Source: Firm-04 sp964392175
GTDB taxonomy: Bacteria > Bacillota > Clostridia > Oscillospirales > Ruminococcaceae
Reading direction: 5' to 3'
DNA: 56,583 nt
Assembly (NCBI GenBank): GCA_964392175.1
Contig: CAYMOJ010000009.1
Coordinates: 1-56,583 of the forward strand
Shown here: piece by piece, positions 24,869 to 34,500 of the stretch
Position numbering within the stretch: the stretch's first letter is position 1
Layout of the letters: each line of letters starts with the position of its first letter
Translations under genes and position numbers: made by a program
Notes under the pieces: model-generated
The model's input: the letters and a program-made list of their open reading frames with translations, nothing else
The model's database searches: none
What the model was told of the DNA's origin: nothing

Positions 24869-25207
24869 ATGAATATTCAGATTTTTGGAAAATCCAAATG
24901 CTTTGCCACCAAAAAAGCAGAGCGATTCTTTCAGGAACGCGGCATTCGGTTTCAGTCAGTCGATCTACCCAAAAAGGGCCTGAGCCGACGCGAGCTGGAA
25001 AGTGTTGTACAAGCGTTGGGTGATATCATGCTACTGGTGGATGAAAAACATCCCGATGCGACGCTGGTGCGCTATCTGCTACCCGATGCACAGTTTGAAA
25101 AGCTACTGGAAGAACCAAAGCTTCTGCGAACACCCATTGTGCGCAACGGCAAGTTGGCAACCGTGGGTGAAGCACAGGATGTATGGCTTAAGTGGATGCA
25201 GGAGTAA
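24869..25207 (+). CDS. ArsC/Spx-like thioredoxin-fold protein
   Basis: A protein of 112 residues in the ArsC/Spx family (begins MNIQIFGKSKCFATKKAERF; late motif LRTPIVRNG with the family Arg-Thr-Pro). Only one Cys is present in the N-terminal loop, so it is neither a CXXC Spx nor a proven arsenate reductase. AAGGAG (24850-24855) overlaps the PBP stop codon; it is 7 bases from a TTG at 24863 and 13 from the ATG used here, so the true start may be the TTG (two residues longer). It is coupled to the PBP gene. Function unknown. Confidence 0.85.
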   Translation: MNIQIFGKSKCFATKKAERFFQERGIRFQSVDLPKKGLSRRELESVVQALGDIMLLVDEKHPDATLVRYLLPDAQFEKLLEEPKLLRTPIVRNGKLATVGEAQDVWLKWMQE

Positions 25208-25224
25208 ATTTTCACTCATAGATA

Positions 25225-25264
25225 GCAAAAGCCCATACCCTTTTACGGGTATGGGCTTTTTTGC
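25225..25264. terminator. Bidirectional terminator between converging genes
   Basis: A stem of about 13 bp (AAAAGCCCATACCC and complement) with a short TTTTAC loop and A/T runs on both sides separates the ArsC/Spx-like gene (+) from ilvE (-). Confidence 0.93.
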
Positions 25265-25298
25265 GACTCTTTTTTCAGATTGCAGAACAATATGGAAA

Positions 25299-26366
25299 TC
25301 ACTCTACGGGAACGATCCAGCCAAACGCATCAGCAATCTTACCCCACTGCATACCGGTCATGGTATCGTAGATTTTTTGAGAAACAGCACCGATCTTATT
25401 GTCATTGATCTCCATAATCTTATCACCGTACTTCAGGTGCCCCACAGGAGAGATAACAGCAGCAGTACCGGTACCGAACACTTCATCCAGCTTGCCTGCA
25501 TCATATGCTTCGGCAATTTCTGCAATGGAGATACGACGCTCGGTCACCTTCATCCCCCAGCTCTTGCACAGCTCGATCACAGATTTTCTGGTAATACCGG
25601 GCAAAATCGAGCCTTGCAAAGCAGGTGTGATAACTTCGCCGTCCACGATGAAAAAGATATTCATTGCGCCGACTTCCTCAATGTACTTCTGTTCAACGCC
25701 ATCCAGCCAAAGCACCTGAGAATAGCCCTCTTTATGCGCCTCGTCCTGACCAATCAAAGAAGCAGCATAGTTACCACCGGTTTTGGTATAACCCATACCG
25801 CCGCGAACTGCACGAACATACTTAGACTCCACATAGATCTTGACGGGATCCAAACCGGAAGCATAGTATGCACCGGAAGGCGACAAAATGATAATGAACA
25901 TATATTCATCGCCGGGGCGCACCCCCAAGAAAGGATCTACTGCGATGATAAAAGGACGAATGTACAATGCCGCGCCATCGGTAGAAGGAACCCAGTCCTT
26001 CTCAACCTTCAGCAACTCCATCAAGCCCTCCATCGCCATTTCAACGGGCAACTCCGGAATGACCAGACGCTGATTGGAACTGTTCAGACGCTTAAAGTTT
26101 TCCTCGGGACGGAACAACTGAATACCGCCGTCTGCACGACGATACGCCTTCATACCTTCAAAAACCTCCTGCCCGTAATGCAGGCACAAAGCAGCAGGGC
26201 TTAGCGATAAATTGCCATAGGGGACAATGCGCGCATCATGCCAGCCTTCACCGGTCTTATAGTTCATAATGAACATATAATCGGTGAAGATCTTACCGAA
26301 GCCCAACTTGGTTTCATCGGCAGGCTTCTGCTTCAGTGTGGATGCCTTTTCAAATCGAATATTCAT
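25299..26366 (-). CDS. ilvE: Branched-chain amino acid aminotransferase
   Basis: A 355-residue PLP fold IV transaminase, interconverting Leu/Ile/Val and their keto acids. Family features: FTDYMFIMNY, the HYGQEVFEGMKAYR stretch, the PLP-lysine region GGNYAASLIGQDEAHKEGYSQVLWLDG, EVGAMNIFFI, and the phosphate-binding LPGITRKS and GTGTAAVISPVG. This is the long type II (IlvE-II) form usual in Firmicutes. ATG after AGAGGAAC. No leader peptide or T-box is visible; a 42-residue reading frame lies upstream on the same transcript. Confidence 0.97.
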   Translation of the reverse strand: MNIRFEKASTLKQKPADETKLGFGKIFTDYMFIMNYKTGEGWHDARIVPYGNLSLSPAALCLHYGQEVFEGMKAYRRADGGIQLFRPEENFKRLNSSNQRLVIPELPVEMAMEGLMELLKVEKDWVPSTDGAALYIRPFIIAVDPFLGVRPGDEYMFIIILSPSGAYYASGLDPVKIYVESKYVRAVRGGMGYTKTGGNYAASLIGQDEAHKEGYSQVLWLDGVEQKYIEEVGAMNIFFIVDGEVITPALQGSILPGITRKSVIELCKSWGMKVTERRISIAEIAEAYDAGKLDEVFGTGTAAVISPVGHLKYGDKIMEINDNKIGAVSQKIYDTMTGMQWGKIADAFGWIVPVE

Positions 26367-26423
26367 TTTCAGTTCCTCTTTTCTGAATAAGAATAATAAT
26401 GTTCTCTGCGGATGTAAAGCACA

Positions 26424-26552
26424 TCAGCAGGCATTGCCTGTAAAGTAACGGGGACGATACTTGGTGCGGTAAAGTTCTATCGCATAACGAACGGAAATCA
26501 ACGCAGTACAAAAAATAGTGATCAGTAGTAAAACCTTGGCGACTTGTTTCAC
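26424..26552 (-). CDS. 42-residue membrane microprotein upstream of ilvE
   Basis: A short frame with a GTG start (26550-26552) behind GGGAGG at eight bases. It encodes a basic start (VKQVAKV), one hydrophobic helix (about 7-25, LLLITIFCTALIS) and a basic tail (RTKYRPRYF). It sits directly behind a strong promoter and 57 bases before ilvE, with no terminator between, so both may share a transcript. It holds no run of Leu/Ile/Val codons typical of an attenuation leader, although it is rich in hydrophobic residues. I recognise no family. Confidence 0.6.
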   Translation of the reverse strand: MKQVAKVLLLITIFCTALISVRYAIELYRTKYRPRYFTGNAC

Positions 26553-26592
26553 GGTAAGCAACCTCCCAACACAAAATATGGAGCACACTCTT

Positions 26593-26621
26593 ATTATAGC
26601 ACAAAATTTCCAATACAACAA
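26593..26621 (-). promoter_or_regulatory. Promoter for the microprotein-ilvE unit
   Basis: Minus-strand TTGTTG (complement of 26616-26621), 17-base spacer, TATAAT (complement of 26593-26598) with a TGC extension. Confidence 0.85.
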
Positions 26622-26670
26622 TAGTTTTCGCAAATTTTTTTTGGCTTGCGTGAAAAAACTGCAAAAGCAC

Positions 26671-26699
26671 TTGCAAAATTGCCGTTTTTCCTTTATAAT
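26671..26699 (+). promoter_or_regulatory. Promoter for the small membrane protein and radical SAM genes
   Basis: TTGCAA (26671-26676), 17-base spacer, TATAAT (26694-26699). It has no TGn extension. Confidence 0.85.
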
Positions 26700-26751
26700 G
26701 GTACTATGGATTGTTACGCAGTGCTTACTGCGGAAAGGAGCGACCTACCGA

Positions 26752-26991
26752 ATGTCACAAAATCAGAGCAACACATCGACAAATAAGCCAATTCGCAAAA
26801 CGACCGCCAACAAGAAGCGTCGTCGACGCCGCCCGGCTGTTGTGTTCCGCGCAAGTATGCTGGTATTCATCTGGCTGATTTGCTTTCTCTCCTGCTTTGC
26901 TGCCTATATGATCGGCAAAAATATGTTTGATGACAAAGCCAAGGAAAATACGGCTGACGGCATCACTACCAGCATTGTCTATACACTGTAA
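26752..26991 (+). CDS. 79-residue basic single-pass membrane protein
   Basis: The start is the ATG at 26752, behind GAAAGGAG. Residues 1-30 are polar and very basic (KKRRRRRP), followed by a single membrane helix (about 32-54) and a short acidic C-terminal tail outside the cell by the positive-inside rule. It ends 5 bases before the radical SAM start codon, so the two are translated together. The size and coupling are compatible with a partner or substrate of the radical SAM enzyme, but there is no classic leader/core layout. No family recognised. Confidence 0.75.
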   Translation: MSQNQSNTSTNKPIRKTTANKKRRRRRPAVVFRASMLVFIWLICFLSCFAAYMIGKNMFDDKAKENTADGITTSIVYTL

Positions 26992-26996
26992 CCACA

Positions 26997-27827
26997 ATGT
27001 ATACACGCGTTTATGTGGAGATCACAAACATCTGCAATATGCACTGCTCCTTCTGTCATGGGCATCATCGTGCGCCCATGCGTATGGATATGCAGACATT
27101 TTCGCATATTCTCAGCGAGTTGAAAGGCAAAACCGAATATCTCTACTATCATTTGATGGGTGAGCCGCTGACGCATCCTCTGCTGCCCGATTTTTTACGC
27201 CTTGCCAAAGCCGCAGGATTTCATTCTGCGATCACCACTAATGGCACTTTGTTGCCACAACATGGGCAGGCATTACTGGCGGCAGGGCTGTATAAAGTCA
27301 GCATATCGCTGCACAGCTTTGAGGATGGTGCCGTTGCAGATTTTATGCAATATCTTGATGGTGTCATACAGTTTGCCGAAAATGCTTCCACTGCCAACGT
27401 GATTGTATCTCTACGGCTATGGAATAAGGGCTGCGACAACGGCAGAAATACGACCATCCTTGCGTATTTGCGGCAAAAGCTAAACGGCGAGTGGAAAGAA
27501 AACAGCCGTGGCTACCGTATCCGTCAAAAGCTGCATCTGGAATGGGGAGAACGCTTTGGCTGGCCGGATCTGTCGGCTGCAATACAGGGTAAGCAGTTTT
27601 TCTGCTACGGAATGCGGGATCACTTTGGAATCCTTTGCGATGGAAGCGTGGTTCCCTGCTGCTTGGACAGTGAAGGCAACATCAATCTTGGCAATGTGCT
27701 GACACAGCCCCTCGATGAAATCTTAGCATCACCAAGAGCTACGGCGATCCATGATGGCTTTTCCCATCATTGCGCCACAGAAGAGTTATGTCGCCGTTGC
27801 GCCTATGCGCAGCGATTCATCAAATAA
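26997..27827 (+). CDS. Radical SAM protein with SPASM-like domain
   Basis: A 276-residue enzyme. C13-x3-C17-x2-C20 binds the SAM-cleaving [4Fe-4S] cluster; MGEPLTHP and ITTNGTLL are the usual GGE-like and strand-4 motifs. The C-terminal part (about 200-275) has a Cys set (FCYG, GSVVPCCLDSEGNINLGN, C-x6-CRRC) typical of SPASM/twitch auxiliary clusters. SPASM enzymes modify peptides or proteins, or are sulfatase maturases. The ATG follows the small basic membrane protein by 5 bases. Substrate unknown. Confidence 0.9.
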   Translation: MYTRVYVEITNICNMHCSFCHGHHRAPMRMDMQTFSHILSELKGKTEYLYYHLMGEPLTHPLLPDFLRLAKAAGFHSAITTNGTLLPQHGQALLAAGLYKVSISLHSFEDGAVADFMQYLDGVIQFAENASTANVIVSLRLWNKGCDNGRNTTILAYLRQKLNGEWKENSRGYRIRQKLHLEWGERFGWPDLSAAIQGKQFFCYGMRDHFGILCDGSVVPCCLDSEGNINLGNVLTQPLDEILASPRATAIHDGFSHHCATEELCRRCAYAQRFIK

Positions 27828-27839
27828 TCGTATATCAAA

Positions 27840-27877
27840 CAAGGGGAAAGCACACAAAAGTGCCTTCCCCTTTTTGC
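27840..27877. terminator. Bidirectional terminator between radical SAM gene and addA
   Basis: AAGGGGAAAGCAC pairs with GTGCCTTCCCCTT over a loop of 6, with one mismatch, followed by TTTTT on the plus strand. The following 80 bases before the addA stop hold nothing I can name. Confidence 0.88.
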
Positions 27878-27955
27878 ATTTTGCAGTTGATTTTTCTTGA
27901 AATCGTTTCGGGAAATGCTCCACGAATTCCCTGAAAAACCCTTTTTATGATTTCT

Positions 27956-30900
27956 TCACTTCACGCGCACGGGAATGATTTGCTGTAGGCTCAGGGAATA
28001 AATACAGCAATCTTTTACCGGTTTGCCTGTCAACAGTGTCAATGCAGCGGCATACAGGCGCAGCTGTTCACTGTAACGCTCTTGCAGCACCTCTGCGGTA
28101 ACGTTGCGATCAGTTTTATAGTCCACAAGCACATAGCCATCGCCTTCAGTAAATACAAGATCCATGATGCCGATCAATAGACCGTCTGTACCTGCGTATT
28201 GTGCGCCAATCGACGCAAGGCTGTCGCTAAGCTGCAAATCCGCCAGCGCAACGGTAAATTTACGCTCACGTTGCACCAGTGTCGAGGCTGTGATACGCTT
28301 ATACAAATCCGATGTAAAAAATGCAGCAATATTCGAATTGCGCACAGCCTTCGCCTGTTGTGCAGTCAGCTTACCACGCTGCTCCAATGTACGGATTTCT
28401 CCCTCCAAATCAGTGGCTGCTGAAGAAAAATCGGCATATTCCATGAAGGTATGCAGTGCAGTCCCGCGCTCCGCGCCGCTCAAACCATGACGATCACGTG
28501 CAAACAACGGGCGGCGCAGAGGCGCAGAAAACTCCTCAGCTTTTACCAGTTCCGAAACACCATATTTTGCCGTCAGCCCCACCATTGGTGAATCATAGTG
28601 CCATGCACAATGCCTTTGCAGCTCGGCAAGCAAAACCGGATCATACTGCTCAGATTGCTCTTCTGTTGCTTTGACTGTATCAGCCAACACGGTATCACCA
28701 TCTATCACGCAAACAGAAAGCGTTGGCATCGCAGCATCAATGGAGCAATCCACCCCAAGTATATCACGCAGATCCTCGCAATTGGGGTGCCGGATCAACG
28801 CCATTAACAGCCAGTCACGCATATTACTTGCAAAGCCTGTGAGCATATCCGTCTGCCCACCAAAGGATTCCTGCATGACTGCAAAGGTCGTTGCACGTTC
28901 ACGAACCGTTTTTCCGTAAGCAATCGGCAAGATGAGGCGTTCTCTTGCGCGGGTAAGTGCGACATACAGCAGGCGCATTTCCTCACTCAGAGATTCCTTT
29001 TGATTTTGTGCGGCGATGGTTTCGTAGGGCAATGTTTCACCGATGGTATACTGTTTTTGGTCGCGCAAACGGAATCCGAAGCCCATATCACCATGATAAC
29101 GGTACGGTGCGTCACTCTCATTGCGGTTGGTGAAAGATGTGTCAGTATGGGCGAGAATCACAAAGGGTGCTTCCAGTCCTTTGGATTTATGGATGGTTTT
29201 GATGTTGACCACATTGGCTGTACCTGCCAATACGCCACCGCCTTCCAAATCACTTTTGCGATGAAGAATGGCTTCCAGATAACGCAAAAATGCAGCCAAA
29301 CCACCGCCACGATTGACTTCAAAAGCACGGGCATAGGAAAGCAATGCGCGCAGATTTGCTTTCTTTTTAGCACCATCACCACTCAGCTGCATCATACCGA
29401 GAAAATCCGTGCGATGATACAGACGACGAATCAACTGTTCCGGCGTTTCCACCGCAGAATACAGCCGCATAGACTCCAAAAACATCAGATAATCGCTGCA
29501 ACGCTGTACAAACTCTGCATCATAGTCTTGGGGCGAATTTACAATTTTGCGCAAGCCCCGGAACAGACTATTTTTACGATCAGCAAGGCGCACAGTGATC
29601 AGATCATCCGTCGTAAAGCCCATCATGGGTGAAAGCATTGCCGCCGCCATGGAAACATCAAGCAAGGGATTATCTACCGCACGCAGGATCTCCAGCAGCA
29701 ATGTGATCTCCGGAGACTGCAAATAGCTTTTCGATTCTACCGCACTGACAGGCACTTGCTCTGCTGCCAATGCATCGGCAAAACGGGTCATACGAGTATT
29801 GTTGCGCAGCAGAATCAGAAAATCCTTGGGTTGACAAGGGCGCAAGGTACCATCACGATCTTTGACCGGCGTTCCTTGCTCCAAATGCTGTCGTATCCGC
29901 TTGGCAACAGCTTCTTCCTCACGGCACTGCCGATTCACAGTTTGCAGCATCAACAGCTCTACCGGTCGATCCGCTGGGGGGTACTCCGCGCCCTGCACCA
30001 ATGCTTCCGCATCGGTATAGGCAATCTCGCCGACTGTCCCGGTCATCAACATGGAAAACACATGATTCACGAAGTGAATCACTGCGGTGTCACTGCGAAA
30101 ATTACGGTTGAGATAGATGCAGGTGTTCTCCGAAAGCGTGGGCGCACTATAGGGCACAGATTCCTTCATAGCACGCGTAAAATTCGCAGGATTTGCCGCA
30201 CGAAAGCGATAAATACACTGCTTGCTGTCGCCCACCAAAAACAAATTGCTACCATAATGTGTTGCATCGCCACCCTTGGAAAGCATACGGAAAATCAAAT
30301 CCTGCTGGTTGTCAGCATCCTGAAATTCGTCAATCATGATGATATCATACTGTTGCGAAAGGGACTCCGCAAGTGATGTTTTTGCCAGCGTGCCATCCTC
30401 CTGCCGTGTTGCAAGCAATTGCAGTGCAAGCTTCATGGCATCAGCAAAGCCTACCACGCTACGTGCGACCTTTTCCTCCCACAAAACCGTATCAAAACGG
30501 CACAACAGGCGATACATCGCCATCAGCAATCCACTGTGCCGTGGCAGATCTTCTGCGGCAAACCGCAACGGCAGCGACCACTTTTCCAACTTCTCAAGCT
30601 GTTGCTTTGCGGTACTGCGCATAGCTGCTACCACTGCTTTGGCTTCATCAATACCAATGCCCTTTTTTCTGACAGTCACCATATGATCAAAGGGAATCTT
30701 ACACAAGGCATCGGCAAGCGCCATCAAATCGTTGCGCTCCAGCGCAGAAAAAGCGTCCTCGGCATAGCGCGCTTCGGTTTGTAGCAGAGCGGTAAGCTTT
30801 GCATTCTCCAAGATCTCAGCAGCGTACAGTGCCTTTTGATACATCGCGCGAATGCCCATCAAATCGCTGCGGATATACGCCAATGCCGCTTGTTCATACT

Positions 30901-31516
30901 GTCCGCACCGAATCTTCTGTGCAGCATCCATCAGCAGTGTCATACCAAACGGCACGGATTCCACATCACGATAAATGGCAAGCAGCATCCCATCCAGATT
31001 TTGATCGCTCTTATCACAGAACGCATCCAGTAGCAGTGCCTTATCCTCTGCCATCACTGCATCGCTTGCAGCATCCGCATAAAACTGTTCAATGGCGATG
31101 TTCATGCAATCAGCACGCAAACCGTCCTCCTCGCTTGCCTCTATAACGCGGAATCCCGGCGCGATACCTAGTTGTGAAAAATGCTCTCGAAGCAGATCAA
31201 AGCAAAAGCTGTGAATGGTGGATATTTTTGCACTTTGCAACATGGTTTGCTGTCGGCGCAACCATACATTACCCATATCGGATTCCAGCTTTTCAGACAA
31301 TGCCAGATCCAGTCGCTGCCGCACCTCTGCTGCCGCATCGGTGGTAAACGTCACCACAACGACGCGCTCTGCAGGGGTAGGATGTTCCTCATCGGCAAGC
31401 AGACGAATTAAGCGTTCAACTAGTACAGAGGTTTTACCACTACCTGCTGCCGCACTGACCACAAGCGATGCGCCTCGTGCCAAGATAGCAGCTTCCTGTT
31501 GGGGTGTCCAGCTCAT
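27956..31516 (-). CDS. addA: AddA helicase-nuclease subunit
   Basis: A 1186-residue UvrD-type helicase with a C-terminal RecB-family nuclease domain; with AddB it resects double-strand breaks for RecA (the Gram-positive counterpart of RecBCD). Walker A is AAAGSGKTSVL (about 22-32), motif II IIMIDEFQDAD (about 393), motif III NYRF-like LNRNFRSD, motif V NIKTIHKSKGLEAPFVIL, motif VI LLYVALTRARERL, and the nuclease core VLVDYKTDRN near the end. Its start overlaps the addB stop by 4 bases (ATGA). Confidence 0.98.
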   Translation of the reverse strand: MSWTPQQEAAILARGASLVVSAAAGSGKTSVLVERLIRLLADEEHPTPAERVVVVTFTTDAAAEVRQRLDLALSEKLESDMGNVWLRRQQTMLQSAKISTIHSFCFDLLREHFSQLGIAPGFRVIEASEEDGLRADCMNIAIEQFYADAASDAVMAEDKALLLDAFCDKSDQNLDGMLLAIYRDVESVPFGMTLLMDAAQKIRCGQYEQAALAYIRSDLMGIRAMYQKALYAAEILENAKLTALLQTEARYAEDAFSALERNDLMALADALCKIPFDHMVTVRKKGIGIDEAKAVVAAMRSTAKQQLEKLEKWSLPLRFAAEDLPRHSGLLMAMYRLLCRFDTVLWEEKVARSVVGFADAMKLALQLLATRQEDGTLAKTSLAESLSQQYDIIMIDEFQDADNQQDLIFRMLSKGGDATHYGSNLFLVGDSKQCIYRFRAANPANFTRAMKESVPYSAPTLSENTCIYLNRNFRSDTAVIHFVNHVFSMLMTGTVGEIAYTDAEALVQGAEYPPADRPVELLMLQTVNRQCREEEAVAKRIRQHLEQGTPVKDRDGTLRPCQPKDFLILLRNNTRMTRFADALAAEQVPVSAVESKSYLQSPEITLLLEILRAVDNPLLDVSMAAAMLSPMMGFTTDDLITVRLADRKNSLFRGLRKIVNSPQDYDAEFVQRCSDYLMFLESMRLYSAVETPEQLIRRLYHRTDFLGMMQLSGDGAKKKANLRALLSYARAFEVNRGGGLAAFLRYLEAILHRKSDLEGGGVLAGTANVVNIKTIHKSKGLEAPFVILAHTDTSFTNRNESDAPYRYHGDMGFGFRLRDQKQYTIGETLPYETIAAQNQKESLSEEMRLLYVALTRARERLILPIAYGKTVRERATTFAVMQESFGGQTDMLTGFASNMRDWLLMALIRHPNCEDLRDILGVDCSIDAAMPTLSVCVIDGDTVLADTVKATEEQSEQYDPVLLAELQRHCAWHYDSPMVGLTAKYGVSELVKAEEFSAPLRRPLFARDRHGLSGAERGTALHTFMEYADFSSAATDLEGEIRTLEQRGKLTAQQAKAVRNSNIAAFFTSDLYKRITASTLVQRERKFTVALADLQLSDSLASIGAQYAGTDGLLIGIMDLVFTEGDGYVLVDYKTDRNVTAEVLQERYSEQLRLYAAALTLLTGKPVKDCCIYSLSLQQIIPVRVK

Positions 31517-34500
31517 GTTGCGTCCTCCTCTTCATCGTTGGCAGTACCGTTCATGATACTTTCCATAGCGGCAAGTACATTTTTTTCACTTTCGGGATAC
31601 CGTGGTACAATTGCATCGGTTATGCCTGCACCGCAGATGCCCGAAAAATCGCAATAGCGGCAGGCATCGGTATAAAACGGAATACTGCTTTTCTGCCGCA
31701 TAGGAGAAGGTGCTACCTCGCCTTGCAGATAGCTTTCCGCAGCAGCTTTGATGATATCTTCAATATACTTCCGCAGATTTTCCAGCTGTGCTCGCGTAAA
31801 TACCTGCGAATCCTCCGTCAGCAACGGCTCACCACTGCCCGTATCCCCTGCGGCAAGCTTTGCAGGAATATATACACCTGCCACATTCTGCTCCATGGCA
31901 CTGAGAACACCGCGGTCGCAAAGCACAGTACCACTCATGCGGAAATGACTGTTGAAATATGCCGCCACTGACTGCATATCATCGCGACTGCGGTCAGCAG
32001 TCGGTGCGCCCGCCGGCATATACAGCACACCGGCTGGCTGCACCTGCGGATAATAGGCAGTATCATCCAGCAACGCAAACAGATACAGCAGCATTTGCAG
32101 ATTGAGACCATAATACAGATCAGCAGGGTGATATTGACGACTGCCTGTTTTGTAATCCACCACACGCAAATAGGTTTGCCCATTCTCCTCACAAAGGTCT
32201 ACACGATCAATTTTGCCGTTGAGATAGATCATCATGCCATTGGAAAGCTGCAATGTAAAGGGCGATGTACCCTGCTCTTCGCCCAGTTTACCAATAATCA
32301 GTTCGCAGGCATTAGGAGAAAACGTCGACTGTGCCATTTCTGCTTGCGTATGCTGCAAAAGAGCAAGCATTTTTTCTGTAACGGCGCGGTAATTCTGCAT
32401 AAATCTCGCACTGCGATTGGCTGCACCGCCCATCTCCCTGCGAAGAAAATCCGTAGCGCAGGTTTCGGCATGATGGCGCAAATCATCCGTGGAAAGTGCC
32501 AAAAATCCTTCTCGCGTAGGATACGCAGTAAACAGGCGCTCCATGCAATCATGCACCAGATTGCCTACTGACAGCGAATTGAAATCATTCTTACGGCGCA
32601 CATACAGTCTTAACCCATTTGCGCAAAAGCCCTTGAAGGGGCATTCCATCAAGTTTTCAATTCGGGTAGCAGAGAGTCGCATTGCACTGCCTGTCAGCTC
32701 CAGCATTTTTTGCGGATCACTGACGCGCAAACGGGCAGGATCAGCAGTACAACGCAGACGTTCTAAGCGCAGCTTATCTTCAGGGCTTTGTTCAAGCATC
32801 GCTTTTACGGTTTCCGATTCCGTGCGATCAAGAAGATAATCCTGCACAAAGCTGTAATATGCTGCACTTTTTGTAGTGATATAAAACGCGGCACCCATGC
32901 GATCTGCAAACTGCATCACACGCTTTGGCAAAAGCTGCTTGATCTGCCCCAGCACAGCAGCAGGTAATAGGCGTTTTCCGTTTTCCTCCGCAAGAGGGTA
33001 GGACAAATACAGCTGATGGGATGGTGCAGAAAGGGTTTTGTAAACAATCAACCGTTCATCGGCGCACAAATCGCGCACGGAACGCGCCAGATGCACGCCC
33101 TGCTGCTCCAATACGCTGCGTTCATTTTCGCTGAACAAGCCACCTGCGGTGATATTAGCGGGAAACTCTCCTTCAATCACGCCAAGCACAAACACGATTT
33201 TAGGGGCATCATATCGAGCTGCCGCAGCCGTTTGTACCGTTACGGCATCCAATGTCTGAGGTGGAATCGGTATCTGATTTTGGCGCAAAACAGTAGACAG
33301 CAGGTCACTGAGCTGCAAAAAGGTAATGGTATCTCCTTGCAGCGCAGTGTACATGGTATCCAGCAGCTCTGTAAAACGATTCCACAACTTGCGCAATGCG
33401 CGAGCACCGCTAATATCTCCCTGTTCATGCAAATGGGCTGCAAGGCCGCCCACACGCATGGGAATCCCTGCTGCATCCATACTTTGATACAATGCTGCAC
33501 AGAGACCTGCACCGTCTGCGGTAACTGCTGCACGACGCAGCTGCAAGACCGGCTCTATGATCTGCTGCCGCATCTGCTCCATACTACCGCTAGGATCGGT
33601 TTCCGCAACAAAAGGCTGCTCCCACTGTGTTCCCTCAATATCCCATGTATAGGCATAGTTTTCCAGATCGGCAGCAGCGGTAGGGTGCAACGGTGAGAGT
33701 TGCGTTTTCAAATACAGCAAAATATGCTCAGTAGTGGTTTTTTCGGCAAGCTGTAACAACGCGATGGGCAGCTTCATCACGGCTGTATGCAGCACACTGC
33801 GCCGCAGATCCATAAAATAGGGAATCTCATAACGTGCAAAGGCTGCCTCCAACAGAAAACCGTATCGCTCCAAATCGTGTGTTACCACCATGATATCTCG
33901 ACACTGCGCCTCACCACGGTATAATAAATCCCGAATTTGCGCAGCGGTATACTCCGCCTCCAGTGTAACGTCTCTCGCTTCGGTCACGATCACTGCGGCT
34001 TTGCCTTCATAAGCGGGGCGGCTATCAGTAAAAACATAACGGCTGAGATGAGCAAGGGATGGGCTTACGAATCGATGCTGCCCGGTTAAAAGATGTGTTT
34101 CTACAGGGCACACCAGATCGGCTGCCAGACGCTTTAGCTGTCGGCAAGTCGCATTAACGGCATCAAATCGGGAATAATCTGGCGCATCAGGGTCATCGGT
34201 ACGCAAAGCGATCCAAAGGGCATCTGCATCGCGCAGCATGACTTCCAACATCGCATATTGGTCACCTGTAAATGACTCAAACTCATCGAGAAACAAGGTT
34301 GTTCCGCGCAAAAAGCTTGTACCATCCGCATAAGCCGCTGCCATTGCTAGGTCACACATGGTATCGCGCAGTCCATGCTTTGCAAGCTCCTCCAAATAAT
34401 CCGCATAGACGCGCGCCAAATCCAGTGCCTTTTCAGAGAGGACGCCCTCTGTTGCGACAGCGGCTTCAGTAAGCTGTTCGGGGGTATTGCCGGATTGCAT

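Noticed and set aside
25002..26204. 400-residue plus-strand frame across the ilvE terminator and ilvE
   Set aside because: It spans a bidirectional terminator and runs antisense to ilvE; its product is rich in His, Cys and Gln as in shadow frames.
26424..26552. Branched-chain attenuation leader peptide before ilvE
   Set aside because: There is no run of Leu, Ile or Val codons next to a terminator-antiterminator pair; the frame looks like a membrane peptide instead.
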